Program-made: the position numbers and the translations under genes
The notes under the pieces: generated by a model
Seen by the model: the letters and a program-made list of their open reading frames with translations, nothing else
Databases searched by the model: none
Told to the model about the DNA's origin: nothing
From: JAAYBQ01 sp035403465
GTDB taxonomy: Bacteria > Spirochaetota > UBA4802 > UBA5550
Length of the DNA: 46,244 nt
Direction: 5' to 3'
NCBI GenBank assembly: GCA_035403465.1
Contig: DAONFG010000027.1
Location: 1 to 46,244, forward strand
Shown: positions 8,857-17,326 of the stretch, one piece after another
Position numbering within the stretch: the first letter of the stretch is position 1
How the letters are laid out: each line of letters starts with the position of its first letter

Positions 8857-9080
8857 GTCATTGCGAACGAAGTGAAGCAATCTGTTCAGGCATTAATGTG
8901 TTTAATATATCCCGAAAACAGACTTCCACGGCAGTACAGCCACGATGGCAGCCTGCAGGCACGAAACAGGCCGCTCACGGACATCCGTGTCCTGCGCGGC
9001 ATCACTACATCCTGTAGAAGCGATGTTTCAATATTGCTTGCCTTTATGCCTCGCAGTGACGTTATAAACACGAATACAAT
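8857..9080 (+). repeat. Dispersed repeat with short terminal inverted repeats, long copy
   Basis: The element begins GTCATTGCGAACGAAG and ends near CTCGCAGTGAC plus about 20 more conserved bases; GTCATTGCGA and TCGCAGTGAC form an imperfect inverted pair. A second, shorter copy lies in the opposite orientation at 24612-24741. The two share an exact 30-base block (8857-8886 against 24712-24741), a block around TTCCACGGCAGTACA, and the end block. This copy carries an extra internal stretch of about 100 bases. Frames through it are not genes. It fills most of the 320-base gap between 8786 and 9107. Confidence 0.8.
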
Positions 9081-9106
9081 TAAAAAATGCTATAGCTGAT
9101 GTAAAC

Positions 9107-9898
9107 TTATTTTTTCAGTTTATGTTTTTTCTGATTCGAGTCAATGCTTTTTAATATACGGTTCACCTTCACTTTCAGTTTGTCATAATGGCTGCCGTGC
9201 CAGTATATCCTCCCGCATGAATTGCAGATGAAGTATTCCGTACACCATGAAATAACGCCTTCAGGGATGTCGTTTTTTACAAGTGTGAATTCCAGGGAAT
9301 TCATATCAGCATCGCGGATAAGACCGTTGCATTCAACGCAGCGGGTAAGGGGATTGACCATGTTCCGCAGCCGGAGTCGTCCGGTTACCTCAATGATCTG
9401 CTGTTCCGGGTCCCTGCTTCGTACTATGATGCCGCGCGGGACAATCTTGCGCATTAAAAGACGCCTGTCGCATGTGAGGAGTATCCTGTTCTCTGTGGCT
9501 GCAATAACAGCAAGCATGTCGTCATCCCTGTCGTCTTCGAAGTCCGCGTCAAAACCAAGGAGTCTCATGGTGCGTGCGAGCTTGCGGAGGTGGACATCGA
9601 GCACAAACCGTGTATCGTCAAGGGGGGATAACGTTAGACGTGTTACACCGGGAATGTCCAGTGAACCGAACACCGGGAAGACGCTTATCCTGTCATTATC
9701 GTTGACAATGTAGCTGAAATCGACAGAAGCACCGTTAACAAGTATAATGTCAACTTCAACATGCGGCACACCCATGCTCTCTATTACGTCTTTTACCGAG
9801 CGCCTGTCTTTAAACGGAACTTCTATATCCCTCTTTCTCATATCCTCGGGGAGAAAGTCGTTCAGTTCTTCGTAATATCTTATTATTACATTCGGCAT
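9107..9898 (-). CDS. Mut7-C RNase domain protein with N-terminal ubiquitin/ThiS-like domain
   Basis: The protein has 263 residues. Residues 1-80 look like a beta-grasp (ThiS/MoaD-like, Mut7-C ubiquitin) domain, with IILVNG and DRISVFPVFGS. Residues about 95-235 match the Mut7-C domain, a PIN-fold nuclease: FVLDVHLRKLARTMRLLGFD, DDMLAVIAATENRILLTCDRRLL, and a zinc ribbon formed by Cys187/Cys190 and Cys225/Cys228. The family is named from exonuclease Mut-7 and is thought to be an RNase; its bacterial substrate is not known. The basic lysine-rich tail could bind nucleic acid. It lies alone on the minus strand between a repeat and a doubtful ORF. The call is firm for the domains and open for the role. 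Confidence 0.85.
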   Translation of the reverse strand: MPNVIIRYYEELNDFLPEDMRKRDIEVPFKDRRSVKDVIESMGVPHVEVDIILVNGASVDFSYIVNDNDRISVFPVFGSLDIPGVTRLTLSPLDDTRFVLDVHLRKLARTMRLLGFDADFEDDRDDDMLAVIAATENRILLTCDRRLLMRKIVPRGIIVRSRDPEQQIIEVTGRLRLRNMVNPLTRCVECNGLIRDADMNSLEFTLVKNDIPEGVISWCTEYFICNSCGRIYWHGSHYDKLKVKVNRILKSIDSNQKKHKLKK

Positions 9899-10003
9899 TA
9901 TGAATCCAGGAATATATTCAGCATATAATAATCTCTCTGTGTCTGTTTAAGAGCTGTTCCGGTAAATCCAGGTTTATTATCTGGGACCAGCGGACTAAGG
10001 TCA

Positions 10004-10276
10004 TCATGAGGTTATTCCGTTGGCAAGTATTTTATGGAGGACGTTTTTTATAAACCGGGAGCTGCTGAAAAATAATTCAATGAGAGGATTTTCGCGTATG
10101 AACTTGCGCTGCAGGGGGAAGTGTATGGTGAATTCGATCCCCGTAAGGTATATACTTCTTTTATATTCATATCCGTCCCGGAAGTCCTGCGCGTAAATTA
10201 ACTTTACATCAACCATTCCGCTTGTGACTCCTGCTGCTGCTGCGGTAAATCCCTTATAAAAGTGATGGTTTTTCAT
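10004..10276 (-). CDS. Doubtful small ORF, possible gene fragment
   Basis: A 90-codon frame of unrecognised family. It has no good ribosome-binding site and an in-frame TGA four codons before its ATG. The middle part (about 20-55) alternates polar and hydrophobic residues, as beta strands of an envelope protein do, so it may be the remnant of a longer exported protein. The evidence is weak. Confidence 0.25.
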   Translation of the reverse strand: MKNHHFYKGFTAAAAGVTSGMVDVKLIYAQDFRDGYEYKRSIYLTGIEFTIHFPLQRKFIRENPLIELFFSSSRFIKNVLHKILANGITS

Positions 10277-10294
10277 TATACGGGTTCATCAATT

Positions 10295-10379
10295 ATACTG
10301 CTCCCCGTCTGAACACTGCTCACTGCGCCAGGAAACATGGATGGATAAAAGGGGGGCATGGCAGCAGGCAGAGCAGTAT
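10295..10379. other. Inverted repeat ATACTGCTC / GAGCAGTAT downstream of the DUF3795 gene
   Basis: Nine-base perfect arms (10295-10303 and 10371-10379) enclose about 67 bases that can pair further but imperfectly. It lies just past the stop of the DUF3795 gene on the minus strand, so it could shape the transcript end. There is no T-run next to it, so it is not a simple terminator. Confidence 0.3.
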
Positions 10380-10399
10380 AAAAATATGAAAAAAGTATT

Positions 10400-10765
10400 T
10401 CATCTTCTCTTCATTGACATGCGCCCCAGTTTATCCATGTGCTGTGCATATGCCGGGTAACCGTTTTTCTTAATGTATTCTATGCATTTACCCCTGTCTG
10501 AATTGAATACAAGGGCGAATATCTTTGATATGGGATTATTAAATTTTTTGCAGTCCATGGGATTGGCAAAGGTTGCGCAGTCAGCGCAGCTGTCATAATT
10601 GTTTTCAAGACAGCATTTACGTACAGCACACCATGTAGCTTTTTCATTCATGGAGCAGCCGGGGCATTTTTCCTTTTCAAATCTGCTGCACTCTTCGCAG
10701 TAGAGCCCGCAGAAAGCGATATTGTTTTTTTTCTGACCGTCTGTTCCAAATGTTGTTTTTGCCAT
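10400..10765 (-). CDS. DUF3795 domain-containing cysteine-rich protein
   Basis: A 121-residue soluble protein with the DUF3795 layout: FCGLYCEECSRF, CPGCS, CAVRKCC and CADC, eleven or more cysteines in the first 75 residues, then a short basic tail. The cysteines suggest bound zinc or an iron-sulfur centre; the family has no settled function and is common in anaerobes. A GAGGTG ribosome-binding site precedes the ATG. It is a single gene on the minus strand. Confidence 0.85.
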   Translation of the reverse strand: MAKTTFGTDGQKKNNIAFCGLYCEECSRFEKEKCPGCSMNEKATWCAVRKCCLENNYDSCADCATFANPMDCKKFNNPISKIFALVFNSDRGKCIEYIKKNGYPAYAQHMDKLGRMSMKRR

Positions 10766-10988
10766 AATAACACCTCGTTTGTTTATTTCTCCTTGCGGAG
10801 TGCGCGATCAGTCATGAGCATTAAAATATCAGTATTTATCTAAAACTACACATTTGTTTATATAATTGTCAAGAGAAATTTTTAACTCATATTTAAGAAA
10901 ATTACATGGATCAGGGAAATTATGTAACAAAAAGGATTTCTTTTACAATATATCATTATATAATCACAAATATCCCGGAGTTCGCCTG

Positions 10989-11801
10989 ATGAAGATCAAG
11001 TTTTCATTCGCTGTTCTGATAATTTTTATCTGTTCCTCTCTTTTTTCTGATACGAAAAAATACAGTATCACAACCCACGAAAAGGATAAAGATATTAAAC
11101 TGGAATTCAGCAGGGAATTCTTTATCAATAACATATACCTCGATTTCATGGTTCCTTTCGGGCTGGACATGGTTTTAACAGACAGCGAGTATGTTCAGAT
11201 TTTTACCGAACTGTATAATGATCTTTCGGTAAATTACCAGAAAAGGCTTATTATCCCGGTAAGCAGTGAAAAGTCGCTCTCTCTTCTTTTTAAAAGTGTA
11301 CCTGCTCAGGATAACATGTCGGTTGTCGTTGTTTCAAATTATGATATAGCGAATAAGAAACTTGTTCCCGATGATGGGGATTTTTCGGGATGTTATTCAA
11401 AGCAGTATTTTATTGTTAAAAACAGCCTTGTGCCCGGCCATATATTTTATCTGAAAGACCGTGATGCAGAGGTGAAAAAATTCAAAGATGCATCTGATTA
11501 TAATGGTCTTGCTGATTTTTATCTCTTTGATGATGATAAGGCAAATGATAGGGAAATACCGGCCATAATTGCATCAGGCCTGAAAAAAACACCGGCCGGG
11601 TATAGTTCATGCTTGCTCAAGCTGACAGAATCGCAGTACTATATATTCAACAGAAAATTCAGCAATGCAGAAAACGCACTTGATGCCGCAGAAAAATCAG
11701 CACTTTTAATAGCCGATACAGAGCAGAAAAAGTTTATACAGACATCTGTGAAACTTATGCGCAGGATACTTTATATCAGCAGGAATATTCAGCAGACTTG
11801 A
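10989..11801 (+). CDS. Uncharacterised exported protein
   Basis: I start at the internal ATG at 10989, after CCGGAG, because the product then opens with a clean signal peptide (MKIKFSFAVLIIFICSSLFS, cleavage near residue 20). The frame is open upstream to a TTG at 10866, but that would bury the signal. The mature part of about 250 residues is charged and has no motif I can name. There is a possible central beta-rich region (about 100-150) and a helical C-terminal third rich in Ala, Glu and Lys. It is probably periplasmic. It is a single gene, and the roughly 300 bases after it carry no gene. Confidence 0.7.
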   Translation: MKIKFSFAVLIIFICSSLFSDTKKYSITTHEKDKDIKLEFSREFFINNIYLDFMVPFGLDMVLTDSEYVQIFTELYNDLSVNYQKRLIIPVSSEKSLSLLFKSVPAQDNMSVVVVSNYDIANKKLVPDDGDFSGCYSKQYFIVKNSLVPGHIFYLKDRDAEVKKFKDASDYNGLADFYLFDDDKANDREIPAIIASGLKKTPAGYSSCLLKLTESQYYIFNRKFSNAENALDAAEKSALLIADTEQKKFIQTSVKLMRRILYISRNIQQT

Positions 11802-12102
11802 ACCCTCTGCCATGAATTTATCATGAATACCTCGCTACATCCGGTACTTAATCGATACAATCAGTGCTGATGATTTCAAGCGGTTCCCTGAATAACAGAC
11901 ATGAGTCGTTGTTGCGGATAATTACAGTTCCCGTCAATCTTCCTCTTTAAACTTCAGAATTAGAAAATGGTATTCTTAAATGAGTCAAGTTAAAACTTTT
12001 TAAAGACATCATATAGTTTAATATTTCAATACCATGTGAAAATTCAGGTGGACTTTTAAAATGCAGTATAATAAATTCTGCAAAAAATTTATGGGGGAGT
12101 TT

Positions 12103-12750
12103 ATGAACAAAAAAATTAAAATTACTGCTGCGGTAATTATCATGTCTTTCATTGCGCTGCCGGTTTTTGTAAAATCAATTCCGGGCGGTGCGGATTCTCT
12201 TGCAAAGCTTTTCAGCGGCAACGGGAATTTTCTTAAAAAAGCCGACAAAAATCTTATGGCTGAACTTTCAAAGGGGCAGCATCCCTATGCAGTCGTTGTT
12301 ACATGTTCTGATTCAAGGGTGTCACCCGAGATTATTTTTGATGAAAACCTGGGAAAAATCTTTGTTGTGAGAACAGCGGGTAACGTGGTTGACGAGATCG
12401 CCCTGGGAAGCATAGAGTATGCGGTTGAACATCTACATGTTCCGCTCGTTATTGTTATGGGCCACCAGAGCTGCGGAGCTGTCAAGGCTGCAATTGAAGC
12501 CAAAGGCGAACCTGAAGGCAACATCGGCGCTATAATTAAAGAGATTATGCCGTCGGTAAAAAAAGTTAAAGCTGCAGCCAAAGCGGATAAAAACATCGAG
12601 AATAAAGTTATTATTGAAAATGTTAAAAACGTGATGGCCAATATAACATTAAAGAGCAGCATTATGAATGAGGAGATCAAACACGGCAAGGTGCAGGTGA
12701 TCGGTTTCTACTATTCAATCGAAACAGGAAAGGCTGAAAAGATCCAGTAA
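12103..12750 (+). CDS. Periplasmic beta-class carbonic anhydrase
   Basis: Interconverts CO2 and bicarbonate with a zinc ion. Zinc ligands are visible as Cys68 in VTCSDSRVSPE, His121 and Cys124 in GHQSCGAV; Asp70 and Arg72 form the usual dyad, and VRTAGN follows. I choose the ATG at 12103, directly after GGGGGAG, over the one at 12061, because it gives a signal peptide (residues 1-24). The enzyme therefore acts in the periplasm, which is less usual for the beta class. Length (215) fits a signal plus the catalytic domain. It is monocistronic, with a strong hairpin 22 bases after the stop. Confidence 0.93.
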   Translation: MNKKIKITAAVIIMSFIALPVFVKSIPGGADSLAKLFSGNGNFLKKADKNLMAELSKGQHPYAVVVTCSDSRVSPEIIFDENLGKIFVVRTAGNVVDEIALGSIEYAVEHLHVPLVIVMGHQSCGAVKAAIEAKGEPEGNIGAIIKEIMPSVKKVKAAAKADKNIENKVIIENVKNVMANITLKSSIMNEEIKHGKVQVIGFYYSIETGKAEKIQ

Positions 12751-12771
12751 TCCATCATTTATTCTATTCCT

Positions 12772-12803
12772 GAACAGGGCAGCCCTTGCTGCCCTGTTCT
12801 ATT
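12772..12803 (+). terminator. Hairpin terminator after the carbonic anhydrase gene
   Basis: The arms GAACAGGGCAGC and GCTGCCCTGTTC form a perfect 12-bp stem with a CCTT loop, followed by a short T-rich stretch (TATTTTA). Confidence 0.7.
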
Positions 12804-12875
12804 TTACCGCATAGAATAATGCTCAAACCGTGAATTAATAATTACAGCCTGGCTGAACAATAGATTCGCAATAAC

Positions 12876-12904
12876 TTGAATAGTACTCGAAATTTGACTA
12901 TAAT
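12876..12904 (+). promoter_or_regulatory. Sigma-70-type promoter for the PIN/RNA-ligase operon
   Basis: TTGAAT (12876-12881) and TATAAT (12899-12904) are separated by 17 bases and lie 20 bases ahead of the PIN-gene ATG. Confidence 0.55.
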
Positions 12905-12924
12905 ATAGCCGGGTGGTGTAAACT

Positions 12925-13488
12925 ATGAGGCTTGTTATAGACACAAGTATATTTGTAAATCCGGTAACCCAGAAGGATTTCGGCCCTGATATTTCTTCAG
13001 CCATTGAGATTTTTACCGGAACAATAAATTCCAGTGACATAGAGCTGTTCATACCCTCTTCAATTTATAGAGAACTCTCCAATTTCGCTCCCGGGGAAGC
13101 AATGACCGTACTGAGAAAGGCCGCAATAATTCGCGGCCCTGACCTGCTCAGCATGCAGGTGCCCGCATCAATCCTCCAGTCCTTTATCGCTGACATCAGG
13201 GAGAGGATCAACCGGGGTCTCCGCATTGCAGAGGATGCAATAGAGAGTTCAAATACACCCGAAAGTATACGCAGGATCAGAAACGAGTACAGGGCCGCAA
13301 TGCGCAGCGGTATTGTTGACAGCGTTGAAGACCTTGACGTGATCCTCCTTGCCAAGGAGATAGGTGCTGCTGTTTTATCCGCTGACGAGGGTATTTTCAG
13401 GATGGCCGATTCACTCGGGATTGAGGTCTTTACCTCGAGGGAGTATATTAAAAAGTTTCCGGTCGGGGCAAAGTATGAAGATCGGTAA
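12925..13488 (+). CDS. RNA ligase partner protein, PIN domain (MJ_0950-like)
   Basis: A 187-residue PIN-fold protein of the family annotated as RNA ligase partner. It has the acidic residues expected of the fold: Asp6 in LVIDTSIF, a glutamate in SIYRELSNF, Asp residues in DLDVILLAKE and in LSADEGI. PIN domains are usually metal-dependent ribonucleases. The following gene is the RNA ligase itself and overlaps this one by 14 bases, so the two are probably made together. A cut-and-seal role on RNA is a reasonable inference; the substrate is unknown. Confidence 0.88.
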   Translation: MRLVIDTSIFVNPVTQKDFGPDISSAIEIFTGTINSSDIELFIPSSIYRELSNFAPGEAMTVLRKAAIIRGPDLLSMQVPASILQSFIADIRERINRGLRIAEDAIESSNTPESIRRIRNEYRAAMRSGIVDSVEDLDVILLAKEIGAAVLSADEGIFRMADSLGIEVFTSREYIKKFPVGAKYEDR

Positions 13489-14551
13489 GCATAAAGGACT
13501 TGAATACATGGACTATAACGGGATCAGGTACTCCCGTTATTCCGACAAATGCGAAGGGCATGCAAGGGGTGAAATGTCTATCCATGCCGGAAGGTCCAGG
13601 CGCCAGGTAAAGGATTATCCGCACATATTCCGCGTGTTCAGGCTGCGTGAGGGTGTCGAGAGGTTTTTCAGAAACGGCAGTTTTTATGCAGAGGAGAAGA
13701 TCGACGGCTACAACGTGCGCATCATAAAATTTAAGGAGAACCTGTTGGCAGTCACCAGGGGGGGACTGATCTGCCCGTTTACTACTGAATGGATTGAATT
13801 CTGGCGCGGCCGGTACTCCTTTGATGAATTTTTCGCGATGTATCCGGGAACGGCACTATGCGCCGAGTTCCTTGGAGATAATCCTTACAACTCAAAGCGC
13901 GACACTAGCCTGCCGCCCGGGCTCTCATTTTTCTGCTTTGATATCATGAAGCCTGACGGATCATTTCTTCCTGTAGAGGAGCGCTATTCGGTTACCGCGA
14001 AGCTGGGGCTTCCCTGTGTGAAATCATTCGGCAGGTTTACTGCTGCTGATATGGGAAGGTTAAGAGAAATCATGCTCGACCTTAACAGCACTGGGCGCGA
14101 GGGACTTGTTATGAAAAAACCGGGATCGGATGGAGCGATCAAGTTTGTCACTGCAGCGTCGGACCTTGCGGACCTGGAACAGTTCCTGGTTTTCTTTTAC
14201 GACATTGAACCGGGATTCTATTCGAACAGGCTTATGAGGGTTTCACTCTTCGTCCAGGAGTTCGGGCTTGATGAGGCCGAGTACATAAAACGGACCGGCG
14301 CAGCTGTAATTAAGGGATACGGTGCACTTAAAAATTATGAGGGATCATTCGAAGACTTCACGGTTTACATGCACTCTGTCGAAACCTGGAACTCCCTGAA
14401 AAAACTTATACTGAAGCATGTTGATGTCGTGAGCGAAGAACCTCACCCGGAAACCATTAACGGGGTACAGCTTTACAAGGTGTCATTCCGCAGGAGCCAT
14501 AAAAAGAGCACGCTCCGTTACAGGGAAATAATATCCGGACAAAAGGAATAA
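13475..14551 (+). CDS. ATP-dependent RNA ligase, archaeal Pab1020/Rnl3 type
   Basis: Joins RNA ends by ligase adenylation. The nucleotidyl-transfer lysine is Lys75 in the motif KIDG (residues 75-78), followed by later ligase motifs: CAEFLGDNPY, FFCFDIM, REGLVMKKP and AIKFVT. The C-terminal third (about 255-358) matches the extra domain of the dimeric archaeal enzymes. I use the ATG at 13475, with GGTCGGGG ahead of it, although the frame is open to 13364; the extra 37 codons read through the PIN gene in another frame. The family is typical of archaea and rare in bacteria, so transfer from archaea is likely. Length is 358 residues. Confidence 0.9.
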   Translation: MKIGKHKGLEYMDYNGIRYSRYSDKCEGHARGEMSIHAGRSRRQVKDYPHIFRVFRLREGVERFFRNGSFYAEEKIDGYNVRIIKFKENLLAVTRGGLICPFTTEWIEFWRGRYSFDEFFAMYPGTALCAEFLGDNPYNSKRDTSLPPGLSFFCFDIMKPDGSFLPVEERYSVTAKLGLPCVKSFGRFTAADMGRLREIMLDLNSTGREGLVMKKPGSDGAIKFVTAASDLADLEQFLVFFYDIEPGFYSNRLMRVSLFVQEFGLDEAEYIKRTGAAVIKGYGALKNYEGSFEDFTVYMHSVETWNSLKKLILKHVDVVSEEPHPETINGVQLYKVSFRRSHKKSTLRYREIISGQKE

Positions 14552-14619
14552 TTAATTCTTGTGTTTGACGCGGGGCTACCCTAAAAATGTCCGTTAAACA
14601 GATCAATGGATGAACTGTC

Positions 14620-16164
14620 ATGAAGATTATGAACCGCATACTTGAAGTTTTTGATAAAGATGATTATCTGCTCTACACCAGAGTAAGGCTTCTCTTTATA
14701 TTCCAGATGATAGTTCTTGTCTGTGTATTCCTCCTTCAATTCAGCATGCTCTTTGCGGGCTGGGAGGATTTTGTAAAGACAGCCTTTATAACTCCCGGTA
14801 TATTTTTTGGAATTATTGTAAGTATCTTTGTACTTAAAAGGGGTAATTACGGTATAGCATCAAAAATAGTTATATCAGTCTGTTCCCTTGCCGTGATAGG
14901 CGGTCTTATCAGGGAACCATTCCTGAATCCGGAATTTGCTCTCTCAAGCTATATCTTCTTTGTTTACCCGTGCCTTGCTTTATGCGTGGTCTTCAGTGAG
15001 CCGAAATTCCTTGCTTTTGTAACAGCGGCATTCATAGCAGCAAGTACGGCAGTCTTCCTGATCATGAAGAGCATTGTTCCGGGCGTTAACATGAAGCAGA
15101 TTATTATATTTCTCAATAATACAGTTTTTTCATTCATCGGTTTCTGGGTCATATCACTTCTAATATCAAGGATTTTCAATAAAAGCATAGTGCTTGTTAC
15201 AAAGGAATCTGAAAAAAACATACGCAGTTATGACTTCATAAAAAAAGTACTCGGCGATAATACCACTGCCATAACCGAATCTATGAAAAAGATGTCATCA
15301 AAGAGCGACCTGTTCTCTCAGAACACAAGGGACCTTGCATCCACCATTGAAGAGATAACCTCTAACATTGAGGAGATTACAGGCGGTATAGAGAACATTG
15401 CGGAGACTGCGGGTATCCAGAACCATGACGTTGATGAAATCAAGGTCAGACTCGATGAACTTTCATCTATAATTGCGGCAATGGATTCAATAGTGGTTCA
15501 GACGCTCGCTGAAACAATAAAAATAACCGAGAGTGCCAGGAGCGGTGAGAAGTCACTCGGAGTGATGGAACAGAACGTCGGGCGGATCATGAACAGCTCC
15601 ATAGAAATGAAAAATATAGTGGGCATGATCAACGACATATCCGACAGGATAAACCTGCTTTCACTTAATGCCGCGATCGAGGCAGCCCGCGCAGGTGATG
15701 CCGGGAGGGGCTTTGCCGTTGTCGCGGACGAAATATCCAAGCTTGCAGACCAGACAGCCTCGAGCATAAAGGAGATCACATCGCTCATAGCAGCGAATGA
15801 AGCCGAGACCGGCGCCGGAATTAACGTAATCAGAGAGACCGTCGGAATAATAACATCCATAATCAGCGGGGTTGATTCAATCAACCTGAAAATGAGCGGC
15901 CTTGCACAGTACAAGGACAGGCAGACATCCGCAGGAGATTCTGTAACTCGGAGCATCATGAATCTCAGCGAGCGTTCATCGCAGATATCACTTGCAGCCT
16001 ATGAACAGAAAGAGGGCATCAACGAAATCCTCAAGCACATCTCGGGAATCAACGTGATATCCACGTCAAATTCAAACGGAGCCGATGAACTCTACGCCGA
16101 CTCCCAGGAACTCGTTGAGCTGATGAACAGGTTCGGAAATATCATAGATGAGTACAATGGATAA
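14620..16164 (+). CDS. Methyl-accepting chemotaxis-type receptor with polytopic membrane domain
   Basis: The 514-residue protein has about six hydrophobic helices in residues 20-190, no large periplasmic loop and no HAMP domain. A long coiled-coil signalling domain follows (about 210-510). The kinase-contact hairpin tip is clear (INLLSLNAAIEAARAGDAGRGFAVVADE, about 345-372). There is no C-terminal CheR-docking pentapeptide. It probably senses a membrane-related or hydrophobic signal and passes it to CheA/CheW encoded elsewhere. Its 3' end overlaps tlyA by 17 bases. An ATG at 14629 is an alternative start. Confidence 0.9.
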   Translation: MKIMNRILEVFDKDDYLLYTRVRLLFIFQMIVLVCVFLLQFSMLFAGWEDFVKTAFITPGIFFGIIVSIFVLKRGNYGIASKIVISVCSLAVIGGLIREPFLNPEFALSSYIFFVYPCLALCVVFSEPKFLAFVTAAFIAASTAVFLIMKSIVPGVNMKQIIIFLNNTVFSFIGFWVISLLISRIFNKSIVLVTKESEKNIRSYDFIKKVLGDNTTAITESMKKMSSKSDLFSQNTRDLASTIEEITSNIEEITGGIENIAETAGIQNHDVDEIKVRLDELSSIIAAMDSIVVQTLAETIKITESARSGEKSLGVMEQNVGRIMNSSIEMKNIVGMINDISDRINLLSLNAAIEAARAGDAGRGFAVVADEISKLADQTASSIKEITSLIAANEAETGAGINVIRETVGIITSIISGVDSINLKMSGLAQYKDRQTSAGDSVTRSIMNLSERSSQISLAAYEQKEGINEILKHISGINVISTSNSNGADELYADSQELVELMNRFGNIIDEYNG

Positions 16165-16990
16165 AAAACCGGCAAAGCACAGGATTGATTTGTTCCTTAC
16201 TGACAGCGGCCTCTCTGCATCTCTCGAAAAAGCGAAGAGTGAGATATTATCGGGCTGGGTTAAAATAAACGGCGAGACAGTGCGTGATCCTGCGAAGAAA
16301 ATATCCGGTACTGAAAATATAGAAGTTGAACGTCCCGGCGGATTGTACGTAAGCAGGGGCGGAGACAAGCTGGCGCGGGCTCTCGAAGTTTTCCGCATCG
16401 ACCTTTATGGAGTTACTGCCCTCGACCTTGGCGCATCAACCGGCGGATTTACTGACTGCATGCTTAAGCATGGGGCTGCAAAGGTTTATGCTGTTGATGT
16501 GGGATACAACCAGATAGACTATTCTCTACGTACTGATACCAGGGTCGTGGTCATGGAAAAGACCCACGCGAAGGATATAAACTGCAGCATGTTTGCAGAG
16601 CGTGTGGATTTTTTTACAGCTGACCTTTCGTTTATATCAATTCTGAAAGTTCTTCCGGCTGTTTATGATACCTTCTCTTCAATACATGGAGTTGTACTTG
16701 TGAAGCCGCAATTTGAGGCCGATCCATCGCAGCATAAAAAGGGAGTAGTCAAAGATCCTGAACAGCACATTAATATTCTGGAAAGGGTCATTGAAGGCAT
16801 AAAGGGTGAGGGATTCAATGTTGCAGCACTCACTTATTCCCCCATAAAAGGTCCAGCCGGCAATATTGAATTTCTTACATATTTGAAAAAATGTCCAGAT
16901 GGAGACACATTTCCCGGTACTGCTGTGACTGCTTCGGAAATAAGGATTATTGTTGATGAGGCCCATAAGTTGCTCGACAGGAATGTTTGA
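16148..16990 (+). CDS. tlyA: TlyA-family rRNA (cytidine-2'-O)-methyltransferase
   Basis: Methylates ribose 2'-OH groups of 16S and 23S rRNA using SAM. An S4 RNA-binding domain (residues about 11-70: RIDLFLTDSGL..A..LSGWVKINGE) is followed by an FtsJ-like methyltransferase with YVSRGGDKLARAL, LDLGASTGGFTDCML (SAM site), VYAVDVG, DFFTADLSFIS and LVKPQFEA. The 280 residues are typical. The start lies inside the end of the MCP gene; the ATG at 16157 is an alternative. Despite its old name as a haemolysin, the family is a methyltransferase. Confidence 0.93.
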   Translation: MSTMDKKPAKHRIDLFLTDSGLSASLEKAKSEILSGWVKINGETVRDPAKKISGTENIEVERPGGLYVSRGGDKLARALEVFRIDLYGVTALDLGASTGGFTDCMLKHGAAKVYAVDVGYNQIDYSLRTDTRVVVMEKTHAKDINCSMFAERVDFFTADLSFISILKVLPAVYDTFSSIHGVVLVKPQFEADPSQHKKGVVKDPEQHINILERVIEGIKGEGFNVAALTYSPIKGPAGNIEFLTYLKKCPDGDTFPGTAVTASEIRIIVDEAHKLLDRNV

Positions 16991-17326
16991 AATTCCTGGA
17001 TACGCAATATGCAATCACATAACCTCTGCCTGGTACGGCAGAATGAAGCTTAAACGCCAATATTGGTATAATTGAATAAAAAATGACATTTTTAATTTTT
17101 TTGTTGTTGATTATTTTTAAGTATTTTTTTAAAAACTATCAGCTTATATATAGAATTGCCGGTTCTATATAAGAAATAAAGCATACAATAACAGACTACA
17201 CCGGGGTATCCAGAAGTAACTGCGGATGATTCTATTTGCGGTTACCGCATTGCAGGCGTGTCATTTCCTGCAAGGGCAGCCTCGAGGTAACAGGTTCTGG
17301 TTATATTAATCAATAGGAGCGACCTA
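16991..17326. other. Intergenic region between tlyA and ackA
   Basis: This 336-base gap is AT-rich in its middle (17075-17140) and holds an operator-like palindrome at 17143-17173. No gene or RNA could be recognised. It presumably carries the acetate kinase promoter. Confidence 0.5.
17143..17173. promoter_or_regulatory. Palindrome upstream of ackA, candidate operator
   Basis: CTTATATATAGAA and TTCTATATAAG are inverted arms (nine bases perfect at the centre: TATATAGAA/TTCTATATA) around TTGCCGG. No T-run follows, so it is not a terminator. It lies about 150 bases before the ackA start in an AT-rich stretch. Confidence 0.4.

Noticed and set aside
8587..9099. Plus-strand frame of 170 codons
   Set aside because: It runs antisense through the membrane-protein gene and then through the dispersed repeat.
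11802..12102. Gene in the 300-base gap before the carbonic anhydrase
   Set aside because: No frame with a start signal or protein-like composition is present; the DNA is AT-rich and probably only carries the promoter.
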